From JAGQSZ01 sp049647585 (GTDB taxonomy: Bacteria; Actinomycetota; Acidimicrobiia; Acidimicrobiales; Microtrichaceae): a DNA stretch of 64,000 nt. Positions 34,583 to 42,487 of this stretch are shown here, piece after piece (positions within the stretch are counted from its first letter, which is position 1; each line of letters begins with the position of its first letter). The stretch covers positions 142,568-206,567 of the forward strand of contig JBARXY010000001.1 of assembly GCA_049647585.1 (NCBI GenBank), written 5' to 3'. Below the pieces are notes generated by a model. The model ran no database searches. It was not told the DNA's origin and was given only the letters and a program-made list of their open reading frames with translations. Both the position numbers and the translations under genes were made by a program.

Positions 34583-36211
34583 TCACGGCTTTGTGGGCGC
34601 AAAGGCGAGCGCCAAGCCATCTTCCGCCACCGTGAACCTCCAGTCGGCCATGCAGCCCTGTTGTGCGACCGCTGCGACGCGGACCGGAAGGATTGCCCAG
34701 CCAAAATCAGATTCGGCGATCTGCTTGCAGAAATCTCGGGGACGTCCAAAGGCGGAATCGACCAACTTGTTGTTGCGACGCCAGTCCAAGACCTCATCAG
34801 AACCTATGGGCGAATTTTCTTTATCACCGGAGACGGCCACCAACGCCGCCAGTCGCAGGTCCGAGAGGGCGGACGGAATCAACCCGACGGCCGCTGGACG
34901 GTCCTCGGCCAATGCGCTCAGCAGCTTCGGATACTTCACTCCGAAGCTCTCGGAATCTGCTACCGCCCATGACTTGGCTCCCAATAGGACGGACAAGACG
35001 ATGGCCACTGCCGCGGCCCCGTAGAGGCCTACCCGCGCTGCTGGAGAGGAATCCAGCTCGGATGGGAGCAGATGGGCGAGGCGCCCGACCAGGTAGCTCA
35101 ACGCCAGCGGAACCAGAACTGCGAATGAATACCAGGGCGCCAAAAGCGAGAGCATCGGGACTCCTGCCAGCCATGTGACCAGCGTCAGTACACCTCCAAT
35201 CGCTCCACCACATAGGAAGAACCGTCCTACCCGACGTTCGGGTTCGGCTTCGGCATACAGGGCCAGGAGCCCGGCCCCAACCACACTGCCGAGAGCGAGT
35301 GCTGCAACCACCAACAACGCAAATGGCGGAACCAACCCGTGCTTGGGAGCAAGAATTTCTGCGGCATCACCACTCATGCCGAAGAACGCTGACATTGCGT
35401 TCCGGTTGAGCGCGGCAGCCGCTCCGCCGAGGACGATTCCCACGATCACGATCCTGGCTACTGAACGTACGCACGCCGCTCGCTCCTTGGATCGACCCCA
35501 GATCTCGGCGGACACGAGTGACAGAACCAGCACTATCGAGCCTGCTGCGAAACTCGGACCGAGGACGACAGCGAGCAGAATCATCGCGACGCCGAGGGGA
35601 AGCGCCCCGTCGCGCAACTTGCGCTGCCTTCGAACAGCGATCGCCGACCCGAGAACTGCCAGGGCCACGCCTGTCTGTGGCACAAGATAGGACCTGAGCC
35701 CCAGCGGCGACGTGAACCCGTCGAATCCACTCCAGACGTTCTCCAGCAAGCCCTGGGCTGAGGGACCGGCGAGCAGGCCCATGACCGCCGTCCAGAGAAG
35801 GAGGCGCACACGGTTCCGACCCACGTGTCGGCCGTTGATCGACCAGAGTGCACCGAAGAAAACTGCGCCGGCAAGGATCCAGAGCGTCCCAAGAACAAGA
35901 CCGGTGTCAGCCACATTCAGCAGGGGACGGACGATCGCCGAGAACACAGGAGCGGGGTCCACCGATCTGACCAGCCTGTCAGTCGTGATCGGCCCGCCAT
36001 CCAGCCGAGCCATGACATGGACCAGATAACGGTTCTGAGCTCCGGTAAAGGGCGGTCGAAGTGTCGATGCAACGACGAGGGCTATCAACCCTGCAGCGAC
36101 GCCCAACAAGCTCCAGTCCCTGGAGGTGCGTTCCGCTTTGACTTCAGTCGCCCTCCGGCGAACAACCCTTGCCGCGGACGCTATGTCGAGGTCAGTAAGT
36201 TCCTCAGACAC
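34583..36211 (-). CDS. Polytopic membrane protein, GT-C-like, unassigned
   Basis: About 542 aa from GTG 36211, one base after the ABC transporter stop; a start at 36265 inside that gene is also open. Roughly eleven hydrophobic helices run from residue 35 to 440, with a soluble C-terminal 110 residues. The first loop (PFTGAQNRYLVHVMARLDGGPITTDRLVRSVDPAPVF) shows several Asp/Glu residues and suggests a GT-C-like or lipid-sugar-handling protein, but no family signature is clear. Coupling to the ABC exporter fits a role in glycan assembly. It could also be a polymerase. Confidence 0.65.
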   Translation of the reverse strand: MSEELTDLDIASAARVVRRRATEVKAERTSRDWSLLGVAAGLIALVVASTLRPPFTGAQNRYLVHVMARLDGGPITTDRLVRSVDPAPVFSAIVRPLLNVADTGLVLGTLWILAGAVFFGALWSINGRHVGRNRVRLLLWTAVMGLLAGPSAQGLLENVWSGFDGFTSPLGLRSYLVPQTGVALAVLGSAIAVRRQRKLRDGALPLGVAMILLAVVLGPSFAAGSIVLVLSLVSAEIWGRSKERAACVRSVARIVIVGIVLGGAAAALNRNAMSAFFGMSGDAAEILAPKHGLVPPFALLVVAALALGSVVGAGLLALYAEAEPERRVGRFFLCGGAIGGVLTLVTWLAGVPMLSLLAPWYSFAVLVPLALSYLVGRLAHLLPSELDSSPAARVGLYGAAAVAIVLSVLLGAKSWAVADSESFGVKYPKLLSALAEDRPAAVGLIPSALSDLRLAALVAVSGDKENSPIGSDEVLDWRRNNKLVDSAFGRPRDFCKQIAESDFGWAILPVRVAAVAQQGCMADWRFTVAEDGLALAFAPTKP

Positions 36212-36212
36212 T

Positions 36213-38039
36213 TCAAGATCTGATCTTCGACAATTCGATCGCGTGACGATAAAAGGCATTGTCACGCTCGAGTTCTTCCCTGTACCCGAACGCCTGAAGA
36301 TGTCCCTCCTGCATGACCATGATGCGGTCGCAGGTATTCAGAGTCGTGAGTCTGTGGGCTATCGCAAACAAAGTGACTGATCCCTGCAGCTTGGTGAGAG
36401 TCTCATGGACAAGGGCCTCGGAACGCATGTCGAGCGCACTCGTCGGCTCATCAAGGACAAGTATGGACGGGTCACTTACCAACGCCCTGGCTATGGCAAC
36501 CCGCTGGCGCTGGCCTCCCGAAAGGGCACCACCGTGACTACCGAGTTCGGTGTCATAGCCCTGGGCCATCGCCATGATTTCATCATGTACATGAGCTCGT
36601 TTGGCAGCCATCTCTATTGCCGAATCGGTGACTTCAGGGCGGAAGAAGCGAATGTTCTCTCGGACGGTGCCGCTCAGGACCCGGCAGTCCTGGGGCACGA
36701 ACGCAATGCGCTTGAACCAGGAATCGTCGTCAATTTCACCGGCGCCGATGCCGCCCACCAGGTATCGCCCCACGTCCGGGTAGCGAAGTCTCAACAGGAT
36801 TTGGATCAGTGTCGACTTGCCGCTGCCCGACGGGCCGATGATTCCGACGGCCTCGCCGCTTGCCACAGAGAAACTCACATCGGACAGCGCCGGTACTCCG
36901 GGGATATAGGAGTAGGTGACGTTCTCGAACACGAGGGAGTCGGCCTGCTGGAGCTTTCGGTCTCCGGATGGCGGCGTTGACTCGCGGAATCTGGAGCGTT
37001 CCGTCTCGAGGCGGTGGGCGTAGGGCACCGACTCGGACAGTGAGTGGTAGGCGGACTGGACCCCGCCGCTCTGGGTAAGCGCACGCACCAGGATGATCAC
37101 CGTTGCACCGAGTGTGCCGAGAGTTCTGTCCAAGAAGGTGTGCACGGCGAACAGGCCCGCCAGGATGATGACGATCGCGGCCAGCGAATACACCGCTGCC
37201 ACCATCTTGGATACGAGTCCGGCCTTATAAGTGGGCTCTACTTCGGCCTCGGTGGCGACCCGGAGGCGATCGGCCACCTCCTCGCTCACGCCGAATGCTC
37301 GGATCTCGACGCTGAAGTCGATCGCCTCGCGCGATCGGATGCCGTACTCCAGGCCAAGGTCCAATTGCTGCTTTGCCAGTTTCTGCGCATATTTGGTCAA
37401 CGGTCGCAGACCCAGGAACAACACCGAACCGGTGACAACTATCAGAGCCGCCGAGATCGGGTCGACCACGAAGGCGCCGACCACAAGTGCAACCAGCATG
37501 AACCCGGTCGAAATGGCATTCGAGAGCGTGGATACCGCCGACTGGGCCTTACCGACATGGCGAAGCAGAAGGTCCTGCACCATGGCCTCTTCTTCGGCTG
37601 CCTGAACGGCCCAAGAGGCGTGCACATAGTCAGCGAAAGTGCCCTCGCGGATTCGCTGGGTGAGCCGTGCCGACATCGCCGATGTCAGGTGGGCGGAAAG
37701 GAACTGGAACACGAGCCTGGCGACGGTCAGCACTATCGAAACCAGGAACATCGTGTCGATGCTCATGTCGAAATTTCCGAACTGGCCGAGGTTGCCCAGT
37801 GCGTCGGAGACACCGCTGATCCCCAACGCCAGATTGGCCACGACCACCAGGAGGATCGCTTCGGAGATACCAGCGAGGAAAGAGCAAACGGCTAAGGCGA
37901 CGATCGAAAGGAACTCGCCGGCGAAGAACGGCTTGAGAGTGGCCCACATCTTCACATCTGTGGACTTCACCAACTTCAAACGTCCCGCGACGTCCCTCGC
38001 CGCCGGAGCGGATTCGCTCTTTGACTCAATTGTGGTCAC
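36213..38039 (-). CDS. ABC exporter (fused membrane and ATPase), probable lipid-linked glycan flippase
   Basis: 608 aa from GTG 38039. An ABC type-I exporter transmembrane domain with six helices (about 35-340) is followed by one ATPase domain. Walker A GPSGSGKST starts at 402, the Q-loop is FVPQD near 448, the signature LSGGQRQRVAIARAL is near 506, Walker B ILVLDEPTSALD near 526 and the switch His in AIAHR near 562. All catalytic residues are present. Being a half-transporter, it should work as a dimer. In a glycan locus the family member to expect is a PglK/MsbA-like flippase. No Wzx-type flippase was seen, so this is the main candidate for moving the lipid-linked unit. Confidence 0.9.
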   Translation of the reverse strand: MTTIESKSESAPAARDVAGRLKLVKSTDVKMWATLKPFFAGEFLSIVALAVCSFLAGISEAILLVVVANLALGISGVSDALGNLGQFGNFDMSIDTMFLVSIVLTVARLVFQFLSAHLTSAMSARLTQRIREGTFADYVHASWAVQAAEEEAMVQDLLLRHVGKAQSAVSTLSNAISTGFMLVALVVGAFVVDPISAALIVVTGSVLFLGLRPLTKYAQKLAKQQLDLGLEYGIRSREAIDFSVEIRAFGVSEEVADRLRVATEAEVEPTYKAGLVSKMVAAVYSLAAIVIILAGLFAVHTFLDRTLGTLGATVIILVRALTQSGGVQSAYHSLSESVPYAHRLETERSRFRESTPPSGDRKLQQADSLVFENVTYSYIPGVPALSDVSFSVASGEAVGIIGPSGSGKSTLIQILLRLRYPDVGRYLVGGIGAGEIDDDSWFKRIAFVPQDCRVLSGTVRENIRFFRPEVTDSAIEMAAKRAHVHDEIMAMAQGYDTELGSHGGALSGGQRQRVAIARALVSDPSILVLDEPTSALDMRSEALVHETLTKLQGSVTLFAIAHRLTTLNTCDRIMVMQEGHLQAFGYREELERDNAFYRHAIELSKIRS

Positions 38040-38189
38040 GGTCGTGCTCGCATATGTTCTCCGCGCCGTCCAGGCCCTCGGTAAGTACGGTCCGGCCCGA
38101 AACGGCCGCCTGAAAAGCGGGGTCGACCAATCGCACGAGTGTATCCGGGTCGTCTGCCATTCATGCTCGGGAGCGCTTCACCGGACACT

Positions 38190-40058
38190 TCAAGCCTTCC
38201 CGAGTGGTCGCAGATGGGTCTGCGCCCAGAGTTGGAGTGCCAACAGGTTCCAGAGCCCCCGGGACAGGTCGAGACGACCGGACATGTGATCCGCATAGAA
38301 CTCCTTCATGGCCACGCGGTTGAAGTACCCGTGTGGGAACGGATCTCGATCGACCAGGAGGTCGTTGACGACCGCTCCCAGGTCGTCGGACAGCCACTTG
38401 CGCATGGGAACGGTGAATCCACGTTTCGGCACCGGGATCCGATCGGCAGGTACGTGCTGTGACAAAGCATTTCTGAGCACCAGCTTGCCCGCCTCGGAGT
38501 TCAGACACGCGCTGGGATCTACACGGAATGCCAAGTCGACAAGGTCCAGGTCCAACAGCGGAACGCGAACCTCGAGTGAATGGAACATTGCCGCACGGTC
38601 CACCTTCTGCAGGACCATGGGTAGATGGCAGCGGAGTTCGTTCATGCGCATCCACTGCATGAGTCCATCGTCGTCAATGTCGCCGTCCAGGCTGAACAGA
38701 TCGAAGTCCTCTGGCAATGGAGCAAGATCGGGGACGATTCGGGAGAAGTCGCGTTCCCTAAGGCCCGAATGTGCATCCAGGTACCAGTCGCCGATCGAGT
38801 CGAACATGATTCCGCGTGCCGGTCGACGAGCCGCCGACAAGGGTTTGGAAGCGCCGTATGCGGCGACCCTGGCCGGCCTCGGAAGTGAGAACCATCGGCG
38901 GGCTTCACGGACCTTTGCGAAGCGGGGGTATCCCCAGAACAGTTCATCCCCGCCGTCACCCGACTGAACCGTCTTGACGTGTTCTGCCGCGAACTCCGAT
39001 ACAAGCAGGGTCGGAAAAGAGGAGAAGTCGCCGAAGGGCTCGGTGTTGGCGGACGCCACGTCGTCGAGCATCTCCAGAGCGCCTGCACCGGTGATCGTCC
39101 GGACGTGATGATCGAGCCCCAGAACGTCGGCATACTCGCCGGCCGGAGCTGTCTCGTCGCTGGCGGGATCGTCGGTCCCAATCGTGAACGCGGGAACCCG
39201 GGTTTCACTACTCGTCTGCATCGCTGCGGCGACCAACGGCGAGTCCACTCCGCCTGAGATGAAACACCCCATCTGAACGTCGCTGACGGTCTGGCGTGCG
39301 ACTGCCGAATCGACCGCACTGGCAACAGCTTCATCGGCTTCCCGATCGAAAAGCCTCTCCCCACGAGGAACCGGGGTCGGAGCAGTCCGGAACCTTTCAA
39401 CCCGAGGGGTCGAGCCGGGCTCCACGATCATCAGGTGACCTGCTTCGACCTGACCCGTTGAGCGAATGAGTCCTCTGTCGAGAGGTAGGTAGCCGAGACG
39501 CAGGTAGATATGTAGCGCAACGGGGTCGATATCTTCACGCTGACACCTTCGGTGTCGAACCACCTGGTCGTACTGTGACCCGAAGACGAAGGCATGCGGT
39601 GATGACCACCAGTGGAGCGGCTTGATGCCCATAGGATCCCGCGCCAGAACCAGGCGCCGCGACGCCGTGTTGTACCAGCCGATGGCGAACATGCCATTGA
39701 ACTTCGAGAACGCCGACCTTCCCCACTCGGCCAGCGATTGAAGAACCACCTCGGTGTCGGAGCGTGACCTGAATGTTCGGCCCATCGATTGCAGCTGCTG
39801 ACGTAGTTCCGCGAAGTTGTAGATCTCGCCGTTGAACACGACGACGTCGCGGCCGTCATCCGAGACCATCGGCTGGTGTCCACCCTCGGTCAGGTCAATG
39901 ATCGACAAGCGCCGAAAGGTGAGACCACACACCTCGTCGTTCCATGCGCCGGAGTCGTCCGGACCCCTCCGCGCCATGAGTTCGCCGAGTTGGTCCAACT
40001 CGACAAGATCATCCGCGCCGAGTCCGTCGGAGATCAACATCCCCGCTATCCCGCACAT
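38190..40058 (-). CDS. Asparagine synthase-type glutamine amidotransferase (AsnB/WbpS-like)
   Basis: 622 aa from ATG 40058, giving the required N-terminal Cys2 (MCGIAG); a longer upstream start would bury that cysteine. The class-II glutaminase half has RRLSIIDLTEGGHQPM near 49 and FNGEIYNFAELR near 75. The synthetase half has the ATP pyrophosphatase loop SGGVDS at 268-273. In polysaccharide loci such proteins (for example WbpS) amidate uronic acids rather than free aspartate. It lies one base after the GT4 stop, in the same operon as the diacetamido-uronate genes (41373-44197), which supports amidation of that sugar. Confidence 0.85.
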   Translation of the reverse strand: MCGIAGMLISDGLGADDLVELDQLGELMARRGPDDSGAWNDEVCGLTFRRLSIIDLTEGGHQPMVSDDGRDVVVFNGEIYNFAELRQQLQSMGRTFRSRSDTEVVLQSLAEWGRSAFSKFNGMFAIGWYNTASRRLVLARDPMGIKPLHWWSSPHAFVFGSQYDQVVRHRRCQREDIDPVALHIYLRLGYLPLDRGLIRSTGQVEAGHLMIVEPGSTPRVERFRTAPTPVPRGERLFDREADEAVASAVDSAVARQTVSDVQMGCFISGGVDSPLVAAAMQTSSETRVPAFTIGTDDPASDETAPAGEYADVLGLDHHVRTITGAGALEMLDDVASANTEPFGDFSSFPTLLVSEFAAEHVKTVQSGDGGDELFWGYPRFAKVREARRWFSLPRPARVAAYGASKPLSAARRPARGIMFDSIGDWYLDAHSGLRERDFSRIVPDLAPLPEDFDLFSLDGDIDDDGLMQWMRMNELRCHLPMVLQKVDRAAMFHSLEVRVPLLDLDLVDLAFRVDPSACLNSEAGKLVLRNALSQHVPADRIPVPKRGFTVPMRKWLSDDLGAVVNDLLVDRDPFPHGYFNRVAMKEFYADHMSGRLDLSRGLWNLLALQLWAQTHLRPLGKA

Positions 40059-40059
40059 G

Positions 40060-41376
40060 TCAGCTGTCTTTCCCGAGGTTGTCTGCGGCGAGGCCGGAGT
40101 GACTTGGAGAGGTTGTTGTCCTCGGAGATCGCGAATCACCCGAGGCTGTTCCGCGGCGCCTCTCCACCGAGTCGTGAAGAAAGCTCTCCCACCCATCGAT
40201 CACCTTGTCCCAGGAGAACTCGGTCTCGGCCCGGGCCCTTCCTTCGCGTCCATAACGCTTGCGACGAGAAGGATCATCCAGAAGTCTTCCGACCTTGGTG
40301 GCCAACGCCGCGTCATCATCGACACCTACGAGGTCGCCATCGATTCCGTCCTTGATGATGCAGCGGACCGCGCCGATGTCACCGGCGACGACCGGGCGTC
40401 GGGCACACCAGGCCTCGATCGTGATCATCCCGAACGACTCCTGCTTGGAGGGAAAGGCAACCACATCGCAGGCCGAAAAGACGTCGGATCTTTCGGACTC
40501 GTCGAAGCCTTCGCGCACCACCAGCCGGTTGCCACCGATCTGTCCTAGTCGCCTCTCGATCTGATCGAACTCGAGCCAGCCTGTGGGTCTGCCTACCAGA
40601 AGAACCGTCGTGTCGGGATGGGAGTCCCAGATTTTCTCGGCAGCGCGGGCGAAAGTGTCGACACCCTTGTTGGCCGCCAGCCTGCCGATGTAGCCCACGG
40701 TGGGTCGCTCCGGCAGACCGAGTGTCCTTCGAGCGGCAATGGCGTCAGTGTCGAAGTACCTCTCGGGGTCACAGCCAGGCGGAAGCACCGAAGTCGGCTT
40801 CATATCCACGCCGTTTTCGACCAGCCAGTCACGCTCGAAGGTTGTCATGCAGCAGACGCCGTCAGCTCGGGTGATCGAACGTCGCACCCACTCCGGGGGA
40901 GGTGCGACCGCCAGATGCAATAGTGGCATCGCGACGTAAGCTGCGGGCGTACCACGAGTGCCCAGGTCCGCCTCGAGCAACGTCAGAAAGGGCGAGGCGA
41001 CACCGACAACTGCATCGCAATTTCGCGCGGCGGCACGTGTCGCGGCAGCTAGTCGAACTCCGAGCGGGCCCGTCGCAAGTCTCGAAGGCGTTGCCAGAGA
41101 CGCCGACCCAAGTCGTCTGCCGACCCTACGAGCACCTCTCACGACGGAATGTGTCCTGCGTGCGACGGGAAATCGTCGGACATGCACTCCGGCGATAATC
41201 TCATCGGCGACCTCCACCATGCCCGGGTTCCGGGCACCCGGTGAAGCCAGCGCGTTAGTGGTGAGCACTTCGACGTCGTGTCCGCGTTCGGTCAAACCCT
41301 CGGCGACGCGTCGAACAAGCAGTTGCGCTCCGCCTATCGACGGATGGTAATTCGAAGCCACGAAAGTGATCTTCAC
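40060..41376 (-). CDS. Glycosyltransferase family 4
   Basis: 438 aa. FVASNYHPSIGGAQLLVRRVAEGLTERGHDVEVLTT is the classic GT4 start with the acceptor-site Gly-Gly. The donor domain has VGYIGRLAANKGVDTFARAA near 230 and the signature VVAFPSKQESFGMITIEAWCARRPVV near 316 (E-x7-E). The enzyme is retaining and cytosolic, attached to a lipid-linked acceptor. The ATG overlaps the aminotransferase stop by four bases and the stop sits one base before the AsnB start, so it is probably the transferase for the diacetamido-uronate made in this operon. Confidence 0.9.
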   Translation of the reverse strand: MKITFVASNYHPSIGGAQLLVRRVAEGLTERGHDVEVLTTNALASPGARNPGMVEVADEIIAGVHVRRFPVARRTHSVVRGARRVGRRLGSASLATPSRLATGPLGVRLAAATRAAARNCDAVVGVASPFLTLLEADLGTRGTPAAYVAMPLLHLAVAPPPEWVRRSITRADGVCCMTTFERDWLVENGVDMKPTSVLPPGCDPERYFDTDAIAARRTLGLPERPTVGYIGRLAANKGVDTFARAAEKIWDSHPDTTVLLVGRPTGWLEFDQIERRLGQIGGNRLVVREGFDESERSDVFSACDVVAFPSKQESFGMITIEAWCARRPVVAGDIGAVRCIIKDGIDGDLVGVDDDAALATKVGRLLDDPSRRKRYGREGRARAETEFSWDKVIDGWESFLHDSVERRRGTASGDSRSPRTTTSPSHSGLAADNLGKDS

Positions 41377-42476
41377 CGTGAAGCCAGGGCCTCCACGATG
41401 CGGGTCTGGTCTGATTCGCTCAGATATGGATGCATGGGAAGGCTGAGCACCCTGCCCGAGAGACGCTCCGACACGCCGAGTCCGCCACTCGCAATCGGAT
41501 AGTCCCGGTACGCGGTCTGCAGATGGAGTGGGCGGGGGTAGTAAACCGCGGTCGGCACGTCGTTGTTTCTCAGGTGCTCGATCAACTTGTCACGATCGTC
41601 CACCTGGATTGTGTACTGCGCCCAGCTGGAGGAGAAGCCCGCCGGTATCACTGGCACCTCCACGATGTCGGCCAGCGCACTCGAATAGCGGTCAGCTACA
41701 GCCTGACGCTGCTGTAGTTCGGTTGGAAACAGTTTCAGTTTCTCGATCAGGATCGCCGCCTGGATCGTGTCGAGCCTTCCGTTGATGCCCAGCCTGACGT
41801 TGTCGTACTTTTCGGTTCCTGATCCGTGGACCCGCACGGACCGCACCACGGTCGCATCCTCGGCATCCAGGGCCATGACCGCGCCGCCGTCTCCGTAGCA
41901 TCCGAGTGGTTTGGCTGGGAAGAACGACGTGGTGGTGATCTGTGCCATCTCACCGACCCTCACGCCATGCGCGGTTGCCCCGAAGCTCTGGGCAGCGTCG
42001 GCAATCATCCACATCCGATGTGGCTCGATGACGTTCGCGATTGCCGGATAATCGGCAGGCAGACCGAACATGTCGACACCGATTACCCCGACGGGTCGAA
42101 GATCGGGAGAAATGCCATCAATAGCTTCCGCCAGCTTGGACACATCGAGGTTGTACGTGCTCTCGTCGACGTCGACGAACACCGGAGTCGCACCCAGTAT
42201 TGCGACTGCTTCTGCTGTAGCCGCAAAGGTGAACGTCGGGACGAACACAGCCTGGCCTGGTCCGACGTGGCGGGCCATGAGGGCCATTACCAGCGCGTCG
42301 GTTCCACTGGCGCATCCAATGACCGATGGAGCTCCGCAGAACTGGCCCAGATCACTTTCGAGCTGCGCGACCTCAGGACCCATGATGTAGCGCCCGTGAT
42401 CCAGGACTCCAGCTATCGCGGCATCGAGCGCACCCCGAATCCTCTCCTGCTGTGCAGAAAGGTCAATGAACTGCAT
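41373..42476 (-). CDS. DegT/DnrJ/EryC1/StrS aminotransferase (WbpE/WlbC-like)
   Basis: 367 aa from ATG 42476, preceded by GGAG; the frame extends further upstream but without homologous residues. PLP-site motifs: GCASGTDAL at 54-62, Asp160 in IADAAQSFG (ring nitrogen) and Lys189 in SFFPAKPLGCYGDGG (Schiff base). The closest family style is WbpE/WlbC, which adds an amino group at C-3 of UDP-3-keto-GlcNAcA. Its neighbour encodes the matching C-3 dehydrogenase and N-acetyltransferase as one chain, so a 3-amination role is well supported by context. It could in principle be a C-4 enzyme. Confidence 0.9.
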   Translation of the reverse strand: MQFIDLSAQQERIRGALDAAIAGVLDHGRYIMGPEVAQLESDLGQFCGAPSVIGCASGTDALVMALMARHVGPGQAVFVPTFTFAATAEAVAILGATPVFVDVDESTYNLDVSKLAEAIDGISPDLRPVGVIGVDMFGLPADYPAIANVIEPHRMWMIADAAQSFGATAHGVRVGEMAQITTTSFFPAKPLGCYGDGGAVMALDAEDATVVRSVRVHGSGTEKYDNVRLGINGRLDTIQAAILIEKLKLFPTELQQRQAVADRYSSALADIVEVPVIPAGFSSSWAQYTIQVDDRDKLIEHLRNNDVPTAVYYPRPLHLQTAYRDYPIASGGLGVSERLSGRVLSLPMHPYLSESDQTRIVEALASR

Positions 42477-42487
42477 GGTTCTCCGTT

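Noticed and set aside
33797..34972. Long + strand open frame of 391 codons
   Set aside because: It lies antisense to the GT2 gene at 33464-34504 and the membrane gene at 34583, both of which have family features or helices and good starts. The antisense protein shows no recognisable domain.
37044..37895. + strand open frame of 283 codons
   Set aside because: Antisense to the membrane half of the ABC exporter; His/Gln/Arg-rich composition typical of a shadow frame in high-GC DNA.
38040..38189. Possible small minus-strand gene between the ABC exporter and AsnB
   Set aside because: The only frame is Arg/Gly-rich, overlaps the asnB-like 3' end and has no ribosome site or recognisable domain.
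40059..40196. N-terminal extension of the AsnB-type protein
   Set aside because: It would place residues before the Cys2 nucleophile that must be exposed at the N-terminus, and it overlaps the GT4 gene.
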